A program made the position numbers and the translations under genes. This document shows positions 18,036 to 25,541 of a stretch of DNA of 64,000 nt, in pieces. Position 1 is the first letter of the stretch. The number at the start of each line of letters is the position of its first letter. The DNA is from Paenibacillus turicensis. Its GTDB lineage: Bacteria > Bacillota > Bacilli > Paenibacillales > Paenibacillaceae. Under the pieces are notes generated by a model. The model had not been told where the DNA came from. It saw only the letters and a program-made list of their open reading frames with translations, and did no database searches. The DNA lies in NCBI RefSeq assembly GCF_017873435.1, contig NZ_JAGGKG010000015.1, positions 62,001 to 126,000 on the forward strand, given 5' to 3'.

Positions 18036-18130
18036 GGTGAACGAAAAATACACATCTAACTATACTAGCTGCATCAACAATAGTTTGCATATGCACATCT
18101 AGCCAGACATCCTAAAGGATATCCTGCCAG

Positions 18131-18157
18131 CTATCTTGTAATAAAACCCAAGTTCAC
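18131..18157 (-). CDS. Possible second leader peptide of hflX (8 codons)
   Basis: GTG start with CGGAAGG 6 bases upstream; reads MNLGFITR then TAG. It lies between the 13-codon leader ORF and the terminator. So short a frame is weak evidence; it is reported because its ribosome site is well placed within a leader that already looks regulated. Confidence 0.3.
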   Translation of the reverse strand: MNLGFITR

Positions 18158-18341
18158 TTGTAACCTTCCGAAAATCAAGCTAGAGTGAGCAATAGCAATA
18201 TATAATTGCATACTGAGAACACATTACAAAACAGATATAATGAAATGCAATCCTATGAATTATATTAAAGGTACTGTCCCTAAAATGCAGACCAATCCCG
18301 TTCCCCCTGCACAGGTGCAGAGTCTCCTAAGCACTATTTAA

Positions 18342-18383
18342 TTAGCCGCGCAAAGAGTAAAAACGAAATTTAGTAATCCACAT
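18342..18383 (-). CDS. Leader peptide of hflX (13 codons)
   Basis: ATG at 18383, with GGAGGG 10 bases upstream; the frame reads MWITKFRFYSLRG then TAA. It starts about 30 bases after the predicted transcription start. It contains Lys-Phe-Arg, a basic-x-basic motif of the kind at which macrolide-bound ribosomes tend to stall. It is followed 25 bases later by a segment that can pair with the attenuator's left arm. Short ORFs of this kind lead antibiotic-induced genes such as erm and some hflX homologues in Firmicutes. The frame and its ribosome site are seen; the role is inferred. Confidence 0.55.
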   Translation of the reverse strand: MWITKFRFYSLRG

Positions 18384-18418
18384 AAGAGTACAGCCCTCCA
18401 TTCGCTAGAAATAAGGTC

Positions 18419-18447
18419 ATTTTAACATAGTATACCTAATCCAACAA
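18419..18447 (-). promoter_or_regulatory. Predicted hflX promoter
   Basis: On the minus strand: -35 TTGTTG (18447-18442), 17-bp spacer, -10 TAAAAT (18424-18419). The transcription start would be near 18412, about 440 bases upstream of the hflX ATG. Confidence 0.55.
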
Positions 18448-18498
18448 GCTTTTAAGCATAATGCTTAGTATTGCTCAGTTTCTCAGCTCCCACACTGA

Positions 18499-19479
18499 TT
18501 AAGTTAATAGTGGTTTTAACGTAGCTTCAATTTGAGATCTTCTTGGCTCTAAAAATGGCGGAAGCGCAAGCGTGTGCCCTAGCTGCTCTAACGATTCGTC
18601 AGTAGTAAACCCTGGGCCATCTGTAGCAATCTCAAATAAAATTCGATTAGGCTCACGGAAATACAGCGATTGGAAATAATAGCGATCCACGAGTCCTGTA
18701 TTACTGAACCCAGCCTCATTTAGCTTATTCGCCCAAGCTGTAATCTCATCTCCATCTTCTACACGAAAGGCTACGTGATGCACACCCCCACGACCTAATC
18801 GCTCCTTAGGAAGATCATGCCGCTCTTCAATATGAATCTCCGTCCCTGCTCCACCTTCTCCAGACTCCAAAACGATAATATCAGGTTGATTAGGAACAAA
18901 AGACGCATAACTTCCAGCTTGGCGAAACCCCATAATTTCCGTCATTAAGGACAACGTAGCACTTGCATTATCTACCGTCAAGTAAACAGGACCTAGACCT
19001 CTGATGGCATACTTTTCCGGGACAACCGCTGTCCAAGGTTTACCTGTAGTTGCACCATGAACAGCTTGTATAGCTTTATCATTTTGCTGTGATACAAGAA
19101 TATACCGGCTTCCTTCAAAATCCTTAAAGGCTAACGTCAATCTTCCTCCACGCTGGACAATGTCTTCATGGGGTACATCCAACTGCTCAAACCGATCTCG
19201 CCAGTAGGTTAATGCATCATCACTAGGAACACGTAAACTAACCGCCGAAATACTGTTATTGCCATCCCGATTTGCACCTGCATGATCAATTTCAAAAAAT
19301 GTAACCTCTGTCCCAGCACTGCCAGCTTCATCCCCATAAAATAAATGATACATGCTGTCATTATCTTGATTGACCGTCTTCTTAACTAATCTTAGTCCTA
19401 ATATTTCTGTATAAAAATGAAAATTTTTTGCCGCCGATGCTGTAAAAGCAGAAGTGTGGTGAATCCCTTTAATTTGCAT
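18499..19479 (-). CDS. Ring-cleaving dioxygenase, MhqA/MhqO-like (two VOC domains)
   Basis: 326 residues with two glyoxalase/VOC folds. Metal-ligand positions are visible as GIHHTS near residue 7 and GVHHVAF in the second half, with a C-terminal LFEIAT Glu. Bacillus relatives are hydroquinone-specific ring-cleaving enzymes induced by quinones, under MarR-type MhqR control. The substrate here is inferred from family only. It follows the VTT-domain gene by 27 bases on the same strand, so they likely form an operon. Confidence 0.85.
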   Translation of the reverse strand: MQIKGIHHTSAFTASAAKNFHFYTEILGLRLVKKTVNQDNDSMYHLFYGDEAGSAGTEVTFFEIDHAGANRDGNNSISAVSLRVPSDDALTYWRDRFEQLDVPHEDIVQRGGRLTLAFKDFEGSRYILVSQQNDKAIQAVHGATTGKPWTAVVPEKYAIRGLGPVYLTVDNASATLSLMTEIMGFRQAGSYASFVPNQPDIIVLESGEGGAGTEIHIEERHDLPKERLGRGGVHHVAFRVEDGDEITAWANKLNEAGFSNTGLVDRYYFQSLYFREPNRILFEIATDGPGFTTDESLEQLGHTLALPPFLEPRRSQIEATLKPLLT

Positions 19480-19506
19480 GTATCTTCAGTCCCTTCTTTT
19501 CATTTG

Positions 19507-20112
19507 TTAACTTAACGCTTCCTTTGCAAAATAACGCTGTAACGCCTTGTTCATCCATAATGAGAAAACGATAAACGCAACAACACCTGTCAGCTTAAGT
19601 GGCTCTGCCATAAAATCAGAGAAGTGTGTGCCGATGTATGAGACGCAAAACACCATGACTCCTTTACCTAACGCCACGGCAACAAAAAAGGAGAGTACAG
19701 ACATTCGTGTTAGTCCTGCTACGATATTAACGATGACAAAAGGCCCTACAGGTAACATTCCTAATAAAAAGACATAATTAAAGCCATTACGTCTTGCCCA
19801 CACCAGAGTTTGCTCTACCTTTGGCTTGGCTGACCAACGTCGTATCCACTTTAGCTGTGACCCTTTGCGAACAAGTAGAAAAGTCAGTAAGCTTCCAGAA
19901 ACCAATCCAATCCATGAATATAAAAATCCCCACCATAACCCATACAACGCTGCATTCAAGCCCACGATAACAATCGTAGGTAACGGGGGCACAAACGATT
20001 TCATAAAAGTAAGTAAAATGCCCGGAAGTGGCCCTAAGGAGCGATATTTTTCTAACCATAATGCCAAATTTTGTTCTGTAAATAAATCGATAATGCTTAA
20101 TGTACCGGACAT
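19507..20112 (-). CDS. TVP38/TMEM64 (VTT-domain) membrane protein
   Basis: 201 residues with about five hydrophobic segments. The VTT/SNARE-associated core includes FLLGMLPVGPFVIVNIVAG (about 115-133) and the earlier PPLPTIVIVGLNAALYG. Family members are DedA-like proteins linked to lipid scrambling or membrane homeostasis. Start supported by AGGTGG 6 bases upstream of ATG. First gene of a probable two-gene unit with the ring-cleaving dioxygenase. Confidence 0.82.
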   Translation of the reverse strand: MSGTLSIIDLFTEQNLALWLEKYRSLGPLPGILLTFMKSFVPPLPTIVIVGLNAALYGLWWGFLYSWIGLVSGSLLTFLLVRKGSQLKWIRRWSAKPKVEQTLVWARRNGFNYVFLLGMLPVGPFVIVNIVAGLTRMSVLSFFVAVALGKGVMVFCVSYIGTHFSDFMAEPLKLTGVVAFIVFSLWMNKALQRYFAKEALS

Positions 20113-20215
20113 TTGTCCACCTGCCTATTTTAATCAATTCCTGTTCATTATACCTGTTTCCTTTTATTATTTCATGGTATCGTAAAAAGAAAATACATAT
20201 GAAATGGAGCCAGCT

Positions 20216-20911
20216 ATGAACTATGATTGCTTAATTGTTGATGATGAAGTTGCACTCGCCGAAACAACGAGTGAGTATTTTAATATGTTTAATGTTACCA
20301 CTGCATATGTTACAAACGCAGAGGACTGCGAACAGTTTTTGCAAAAGCATGAGGTCAGCTTAATCTTACTTGATATCAATCTAGGGGAAACCTCTGGCTT
20401 TGAGTTGTGTAAAAAACTGAGACAAACCTCCCAAATTCCTATTTTATTTATAAGTGCTCGTACTAGTGATGATGATGTACTCATTGCATTAAATATTGGG
20501 GGTGACGACTATATTCATAAGCCCTATACACTAAGCATTTTGTTAGCAAAAGTAAAAGTGATACTTAAAAGGTTAGAGCTTAACACAATTCCCTCCTCTA
20601 CTGTATCCTTACTTCAATTTCATCATATTAAAGTTGACCTAAATCTATCTCGTGTTTATATTGCTGGCAAAGAAACAAAGTTCACAGCTTTAGAATATAA
20701 ATTGTTATGTTACTTCATTATTAACAAAAATCGAATTATTACGAAGGAAGAGCTATTTACGAATGTATGGGAGGATCGCTTTACAGGAGACGGTACATTA
20801 AACGTACATATTCGGCACATCCGTGAAAAAATAGAAACAGACCCTAATCAGCCTGAGTATATAAAAACGATTTGGGGAAGAGGGTATGTCCTGGAGGATA
20901 AAAGGAAATGA
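20216..20911 (+). CDS. OmpR-family response regulator
   Basis: 231 residues. Receiver domain with DDE near the N terminus, phospho-acceptor Asp in LLDINLG (about residue 50) and Lys in IHKPYT. Winged-helix trans_reg_C domain (about 135-230) with FTALEYKLL and GDGTLNVHIRHIREKIE. ATG 20216 chosen: GGAG is 6 bases upstream, and the alternative ATG at 20204 precedes that site. Stop overlaps the kinase start by 4 bases. It likely controls the ABC transporter genes downstream through direct repeats near 22202-22234. Confidence 0.92.
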   Translation: MNYDCLIVDDEVALAETTSEYFNMFNVTTAYVTNAEDCEQFLQKHEVSLILLDINLGETSGFELCKKLRQTSQIPILFISARTSDDDVLIALNIGGDDYIHKPYTLSILLAKVKVILKRLELNTIPSSTVSLLQFHHIKVDLNLSRVYIAGKETKFTALEYKLLCYFIINKNRIITKEELFTNVWEDRFTGDGTLNVHIRHIREKIETDPNQPEYIKTIWGRGYVLEDKRK

Positions 20912-22185
20912 AGCTCCGAAGCTTTTTAATTACTTTATGTGGCGTTGGAATCATTGGTATTTTTGTTTCCTTTCAATTTATTAACGTTAAGGTTGACCAC
21001 ACATTAGATATGGTTGCAGCAAATCGCATTTCACAGGAAGTGTTGCAGCATTGGGAGCATCCAGCACAAGGGGATTATAGAGATATTAACTATGTATTTA
21101 CTGTTATTGATACACATGAGCAACCTAGATTTAAATTCAATCATCCCCCCTCCTCCACCATAAACATAACTTTACATGAAGCACTAAAGAATCGGGATAC
21201 AATTTTAGATGTAGAAAGAAACGGTCAGACATTAGGCAAAATTATTATTCAAAATAATGTTCAAAACCAATTCCAACAAACTCAACAGAAACTTGCGATT
21301 GTCCTTCTAGTTACCTTTTTATTGATATTTATTATTATTTTCATTTACACCATGACTTTAAAACAGCTCATCATTACTCCATTTAACAAGTTACAACATT
21401 TTGCAGTGCAGATTGCAAAGGGTAATTTAGATCTCCCACTTCCTATGTTTCGTCATAATCCATTTGGTGCATTTACGGAAAGCTTTGATATTATGCGTGA
21501 AGAATTAGCTAAAGCCAAGCAAAGCGAATATGAAGCCAATCGTAGCAAAAAAGAACTCATTGCGACTTTAAGTCATGATATTAAAACACCTATCGCCTCT
21601 ATTAAAGCAATCAGTGAGCTGATGTTGCTACGCACTGAAGATGAGAAGACAACAAAACAGCTAACTATGATTCATACCAAAGCAGAGCAAATCAACATCC
21701 TCGTCACCGATATGTTCCATGCTACTTTAGAGGAATTACAGGAGCTAAAGGTACAAGTAACCGAAGAGTACAGTAGTAGGCTTATACCGATGATTGAAAA
21801 TATGAATTTTGATGAAAAGCTTACCTATGGGCCTGTGCCTGACTGCATTGTACTCATTGACTCCGTTCGATTGCAGCAGGTTTTTGACAATGTGTTAAGT
21901 AACGCGTATAAATACGCTAGTTCACCAATTACAATTACTTTTGCGATAGAGCCAGAATTTTTAAGGATTGAAATCATGGATTATGGGACGGGGATTCCAC
22001 CTGAAGAGCTACCGTTATTGTTTAATAAATTTTATCGCGGTAGCAATACTGAAGGACGTCATGGCGCGGGACTTGGTATGTTTATTTCTCAATATTTGAT
22101 GCATCAAATGCAAGGGAAGATTACATGCTGGAACCGTCAAGATGGCTTTACAGTATGTTTAAAAATTCGACTTACTCACATCTAG
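20908..22185 (+). CDS. Sensor histidine kinase of the ABC transporter cluster
   Basis: 425 residues. Two membrane segments (about 4-24 and 128-150) flank a short extracellular domain of about 100 residues. HAMP follows (about 150-202), then HisKA with phospho-acceptor His in TLSHDIKTP (about 227) and HATPase_c with NVLSNAYKYA, DYGTGIP and GAGLGMF. Translationally coupled to the regulator. The set (regulator, kinase, ATPase, large permease) resembles peptide-antibiotic sensing and detoxification modules, but the kinase has a real extracellular loop, unlike the loop-less BceS-type kinases. Confidence 0.9.
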   Translation: MKLRSFLITLCGVGIIGIFVSFQFINVKVDHTLDMVAANRISQEVLQHWEHPAQGDYRDINYVFTVIDTHEQPRFKFNHPPSSTINITLHEALKNRDTILDVERNGQTLGKIIIQNNVQNQFQQTQQKLAIVLLVTFLLIFIIIFIYTMTLKQLIITPFNKLQHFAVQIAKGNLDLPLPMFRHNPFGAFTESFDIMREELAKAKQSEYEANRSKKELIATLSHDIKTPIASIKAISELMLLRTEDEKTTKQLTMIHTKAEQINILVTDMFHATLEELQELKVQVTEEYSSRLIPMIENMNFDEKLTYGPVPDCIVLIDSVRLQQVFDNVLSNAYKYASSPITITFAIEPEFLRIEIMDYGTGIPPEELPLLFNKFYRGSNTEGRHGAGLGMFISQYLMHQMQGKITCWNRQDGFTVCLKIRLTHI

Positions 22186-22201
22186 GTGCAATAAATTTAA
22201 G

Positions 22202-22251
22202 GATTCATTAAGAATTAGACAAAGATTCACTAAGCTTTGATTTTGTATGAT
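22202..22251 (+). promoter_or_regulatory. Direct repeats and -10 box upstream of the ABC transporter genes
   Basis: GATTCATTAAG (22202-22212) and GATTCACTAAG (22224-22234) share 10 of 11 bases and start 22 bp apart, two helical turns. A TATGAT -10 box follows at 22246-22251. This spacing suits an OmpR-type regulator bound to one face of DNA at an activated promoter with no good -35. Confidence 0.55.
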
Positions 22252-22295
22252 GGTACTGCAAATTAGTCGCAAATCATTTAAAAAGGATGGAAATC

Positions 22296-23057
22296 ATGCA
22301 AAATTTATTGTTAAACACGGTGAAGTTATGTAAGAGCTTTTCCACAGCTGGACTGCAGCAACATGTCCTCAAAAATCTAGATATTACTTTATACGAAGGA
22401 GATTTTACCATCATTATGGGGAGCTCTGGATCTGGGAAATCCACCTTACTGTATGCTTTATCTGGTATGGACCAACCTTCGTTAGGTGAGATTATTTTTA
22501 AAGGACATAATATTACTACCTTAAACCAGGATCAATTAGCTAAATTTCGTAGAGTGCATTGTGGGTTTGTCTTTCAACAAATTCATTTACTGGACCATAT
22601 GAGTGTGATGGATAATGTTTTAGCAAGTGGAATGTTAGTGAACAAAAACAAGCAAGCACTAGTTTCATCTGCTAAGCAGCTTTTGCTAGAAGTAGGGCTT
22701 GAAGAGTCGCTTTGGCGAAAGTTCCCTGCCCAACTGTCAGGTGGTGAGGCTCAACGTGTAGGTATTGTGCGCGCATTAATTAATGCTCCAGCAATCCTAT
22801 TTGCAGATGAACCAACAGGTGCACTTAATTCTGCTTCAAGCAAGCAGGTGCTTGATGTGTTGACGGAAGTATGCCGGGGTGGACAAAGCATTGTGATGGT
22901 AACACATGATATCCAGACTGCACTACGTGGGGACCGTATTTTATATTTACATGATGGCGTGATCTGTGGTGATTTAACCCTTGGTAGCTATGAACCTGAA
23001 CAAAACGAGAAACGCCATCACAAATTAACAAGTTTTCTAGCTGAGATGGGGTGGTAA
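22296..23057 (+). CDS. ABC transporter ATP-binding protein (MacB/LolD type)
   Basis: 253 residues. Walker A GSSGSGKST, Q-loop FVFQQIH, signature LSGGEAQR, Walker B ILFADEPTGAL and switch His in VTHD are all intact. It energises the FtsX-type permease encoded next. ATG 22296 chosen since AAAGGATGG precedes it by 5 bases; an ATG at 22287 lies inside that site. Downstream of the two-component genes and the regulator repeats. Confidence 0.93.
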   Translation: MQNLLLNTVKLCKSFSTAGLQQHVLKNLDITLYEGDFTIIMGSSGSGKSTLLYALSGMDQPSLGEIIFKGHNITTLNQDQLAKFRRVHCGFVFQQIHLLDHMSVMDNVLASGMLVNKNKQALVSSAKQLLLEVGLEESLWRKFPAQLSGGEAQRVGIVRALINAPAILFADEPTGALNSASSKQVLDVLTEVCRGGQSIVMVTHDIQTALRGDRILYLHDGVICGDLTLGSYEPEQNEKRHHKLTSFLAEMGW

Positions 23058-23058
23058 A

Positions 23059-25392
23059 ATGGGTAGCTTCAAATTTGCCATCGCCAACATTAAAAAAAGC
23101 AAAAGTGCTGAACTCTCTTTATTTATTTTGATCATTTTAGCTTCATTATTGTTAACGATTGGTGCGGGTGTCCTACTAACAATGAATAACTTTTTTCCAG
23201 ACAAGGCAACCTCCTTACATGACGCTCATGTTAATATCCTTATGGATCGTAAGCAATATAAGGAGGACTATCATAAATTTATATCTTCTTATCCAGGTGT
23301 AGACCAAGCGGAAAAGGAAAATGTACTGCTATTAACTAGATCAACTATAAAACTAAATGATGAAAGGCTCAGCATCAAGGCAGCGATTCTTGACCTAGAT
23401 CATCAACGGCAAATTGCCCCTTTACGTTTAATAGAAGGAACAATTTCTCGAAACAACGATGTCATATATTTACCCTACATGTTTAAGCTAAAGTATAACT
23501 ACGAGTTAGACCAAATTTTTGAGATTAACTACCACAACACCAGTTATCGCTATCACATCGCTGGTTTTTTTGATACTGCTTTAATGGGCTCTGGAATATT
23601 TAAATTTTATCTCCCCCATTCGGGTTACGGAGAGCTCCAAAATCAAGTAGGTGACGAATTGAATGGTGTATTATTATCATCAATTCTTCAAGATAGTCAG
23701 CAAGCTAGCTCACTGTTAACAGCTTATATTCAAACCTTCCCTGAGTCTAGTGAAGCAGTTACCCCTTCTTTCGCAGCCATCGATATTCAAATGGCCCAAA
23801 ATGAAAATTCAATGACCATTAATGCAATATCCATCATTCTAATAGCCTTTTCTGCGATTGTTGTCCTCATTTCACTTATTATCATACAATTTCGAATTAA
23901 AAATAGTATTCATGAAAGCCTTAAAAATATTGCAGTTTTAAAGGCGATAGGTTATACAAGCAAACAAATCATATTTCCTATTATTTTGCAGTTTGTAATG
24001 ATTGCTCTAGTTGGAGGATGCATTGGTGTTAGTTTGTGTTATGCAATTTTCCCATTTGTAAACTCATTAATTACTTCCTTATCCGGTTTGCTCTGGCAGG
24101 GAAACACCCCCATGTCAGCCGCTTTGTTTAGTCTATTAACTATTTTGATTCTTGTATTTTTGGTTGTAGTCATCTCCTCAATACGTATTCGTAAGCTAAA
24201 ACCTGTAGAAGGTTTACGTAGTGGTATAAATTCACACAACTTTAAACGGAACTTTTTTGCTCTAGAACAGGCTAGAGGTGGGATTTCATTTGTCATGTCC
24301 TGTAAAAATATAATGACAAATATTCGGCAAATTATAATGGTCGTCATTATTACAACTGCAGTTACCTTTGCTTCTATTTTTAGCTTTGTGATGTACGATA
24401 ATATTGCTAATGATAAAACTGCTTTACTCCAAATGTTAGGTACTGAAACTCCAAATATCGGTATTATTGCAGCTCAAGAGCAAGATGCGGAGCAGTTAAT
24501 TACAGTTATCAATGGTATGAACGGGGTAATTAAAGCAAATATTCAGGATCAACGGCAAGCGGTCATTAATGGGATGCTTATTACGTTAAGCATTACAGAT
24601 GACTTTGAAAAGTTAGAAATCAATACAGTAATTAAAGGAAAACAACCAAAATATGATAATGAAATTGTTCTAAGTAAAGGACTTGCTCAGCGCCTTGGAA
24701 AAGATATTGGTGATCAAGTTAAACTTACCATGGGTGCGTCAACCTATACTTTTCTGATCTCAGGTTTAAATCAAATTAACGATGGAGGATACGGTAGCGC
24801 AGCCATGACTACACAATCGATTCGTTATCTTATCCCTAACTATAGGAGTTCTGTCATTAATGTTTATTTGCAAAAGGAACATAAATCACAATTTATTGAT
24901 CAATTTAAGCAGTTACATTCAAATAAGATTGTAATGATAAGTGATGTCGATCAAGCATTAGATAAAGCATTCCAATCCTATACTTCTATGATGTTTTCAG
25001 TAATGGTTGTTATTTTGATAGCTACTTTACTTGTAATCATGTTGATTTTATACATTCTAATTAAAATGACAATTGTTAAACAAAAACATCAATTTGGACT
25101 ACTTAAAGCACTTGGTTTTACTACCATGCAATTAATGACACAAGTTACTCTTAGTTTTACTCCAGTTATATTTGTAGGTACTATACTAGGTGGGATATTA
25201 GGTTATTTGTATATTAATCCTTTACTTGGGCTATTATTTTCAAATGCGGGAATGTCAAATGTACATTTTGTTATTCATCCTTCGAACATTATTTTGTTAT
25301 GTATTTCAATTACGTGTTTAGCTTATACTGTTGCCATGATCATTACACGAAAGATCAAATCCATTTCAACCTACAACCTACTTACTGAATAA
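23059..25392 (+). CDS. FtsX-family ABC transporter permease
   Basis: 777 residues with two FtsX/MacB cores: helices near 20-45, 255-280, 305-340 and 350-375, and a second set near 425-450, 640-670, 690-720 and 735-765. Two extracytoplasmic domains lie between (about 45-250 and 450-640). This is a duplicated MacB/LolE-like layout, not the single-large-loop BceB layout. One base separates it from the ATPase gene. Probable role is antimicrobial-peptide defence or lipoprotein/peptide export; substrate unknown. The gene is AT-rich. Confidence 0.88.
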   Translation: MGSFKFAIANIKKSKSAELSLFILIILASLLLTIGAGVLLTMNNFFPDKATSLHDAHVNILMDRKQYKEDYHKFISSYPGVDQAEKENVLLLTRSTIKLNDERLSIKAAILDLDHQRQIAPLRLIEGTISRNNDVIYLPYMFKLKYNYELDQIFEINYHNTSYRYHIAGFFDTALMGSGIFKFYLPHSGYGELQNQVGDELNGVLLSSILQDSQQASSLLTAYIQTFPESSEAVTPSFAAIDIQMAQNENSMTINAISIILIAFSAIVVLISLIIIQFRIKNSIHESLKNIAVLKAIGYTSKQIIFPIILQFVMIALVGGCIGVSLCYAIFPFVNSLITSLSGLLWQGNTPMSAALFSLLTILILVFLVVVISSIRIRKLKPVEGLRSGINSHNFKRNFFALEQARGGISFVMSCKNIMTNIRQIIMVVIITTAVTFASIFSFVMYDNIANDKTALLQMLGTETPNIGIIAAQEQDAEQLITVINGMNGVIKANIQDQRQAVINGMLITLSITDDFEKLEINTVIKGKQPKYDNEIVLSKGLAQRLGKDIGDQVKLTMGASTYTFLISGLNQINDGGYGSAAMTTQSIRYLIPNYRSSVINVYLQKEHKSQFIDQFKQLHSNKIVMISDVDQALDKAFQSYTSMMFSVMVVILIATLLVIMLILYILIKMTIVKQKHQFGLLKALGFTTMQLMTQVTLSFTPVIFVGTILGGILGYLYINPLLGLLFSNAGMSNVHFVIHPSNIILLCISITCLAYTVAMIITRKIKSISTYNLLTE

Positions 25393-25541
25393 ATGATCGG
25401 TTTATCTATATTCCTTATTACACCTTGGATTTGGGTAAATTCCACGATGTTATGACCATATACGTTAGTGCTTTTACTTTTTATAATGGGCTTATATTAG
25501 AGGAATTTATAACTACGATCGTATGAAAAAGGAGTGTTAGG

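Larger units (their letters stand above)
17971..18498 (-). other. Long untranslated leader of hflX
   Basis: 528 bases between the dioxygenase gene and hflX. On the minus strand, in order: a promoter (18447-18419), a 13-codon leader ORF (18383-18342), a self-complementary CTGCACCTGTGCAG segment (18319-18306), a possible 8-codon ORF (18157-18131) and a terminator (18035-18004) just before the hflX ribosome site. This is the layout of an attenuated gene. Confidence 0.65.
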
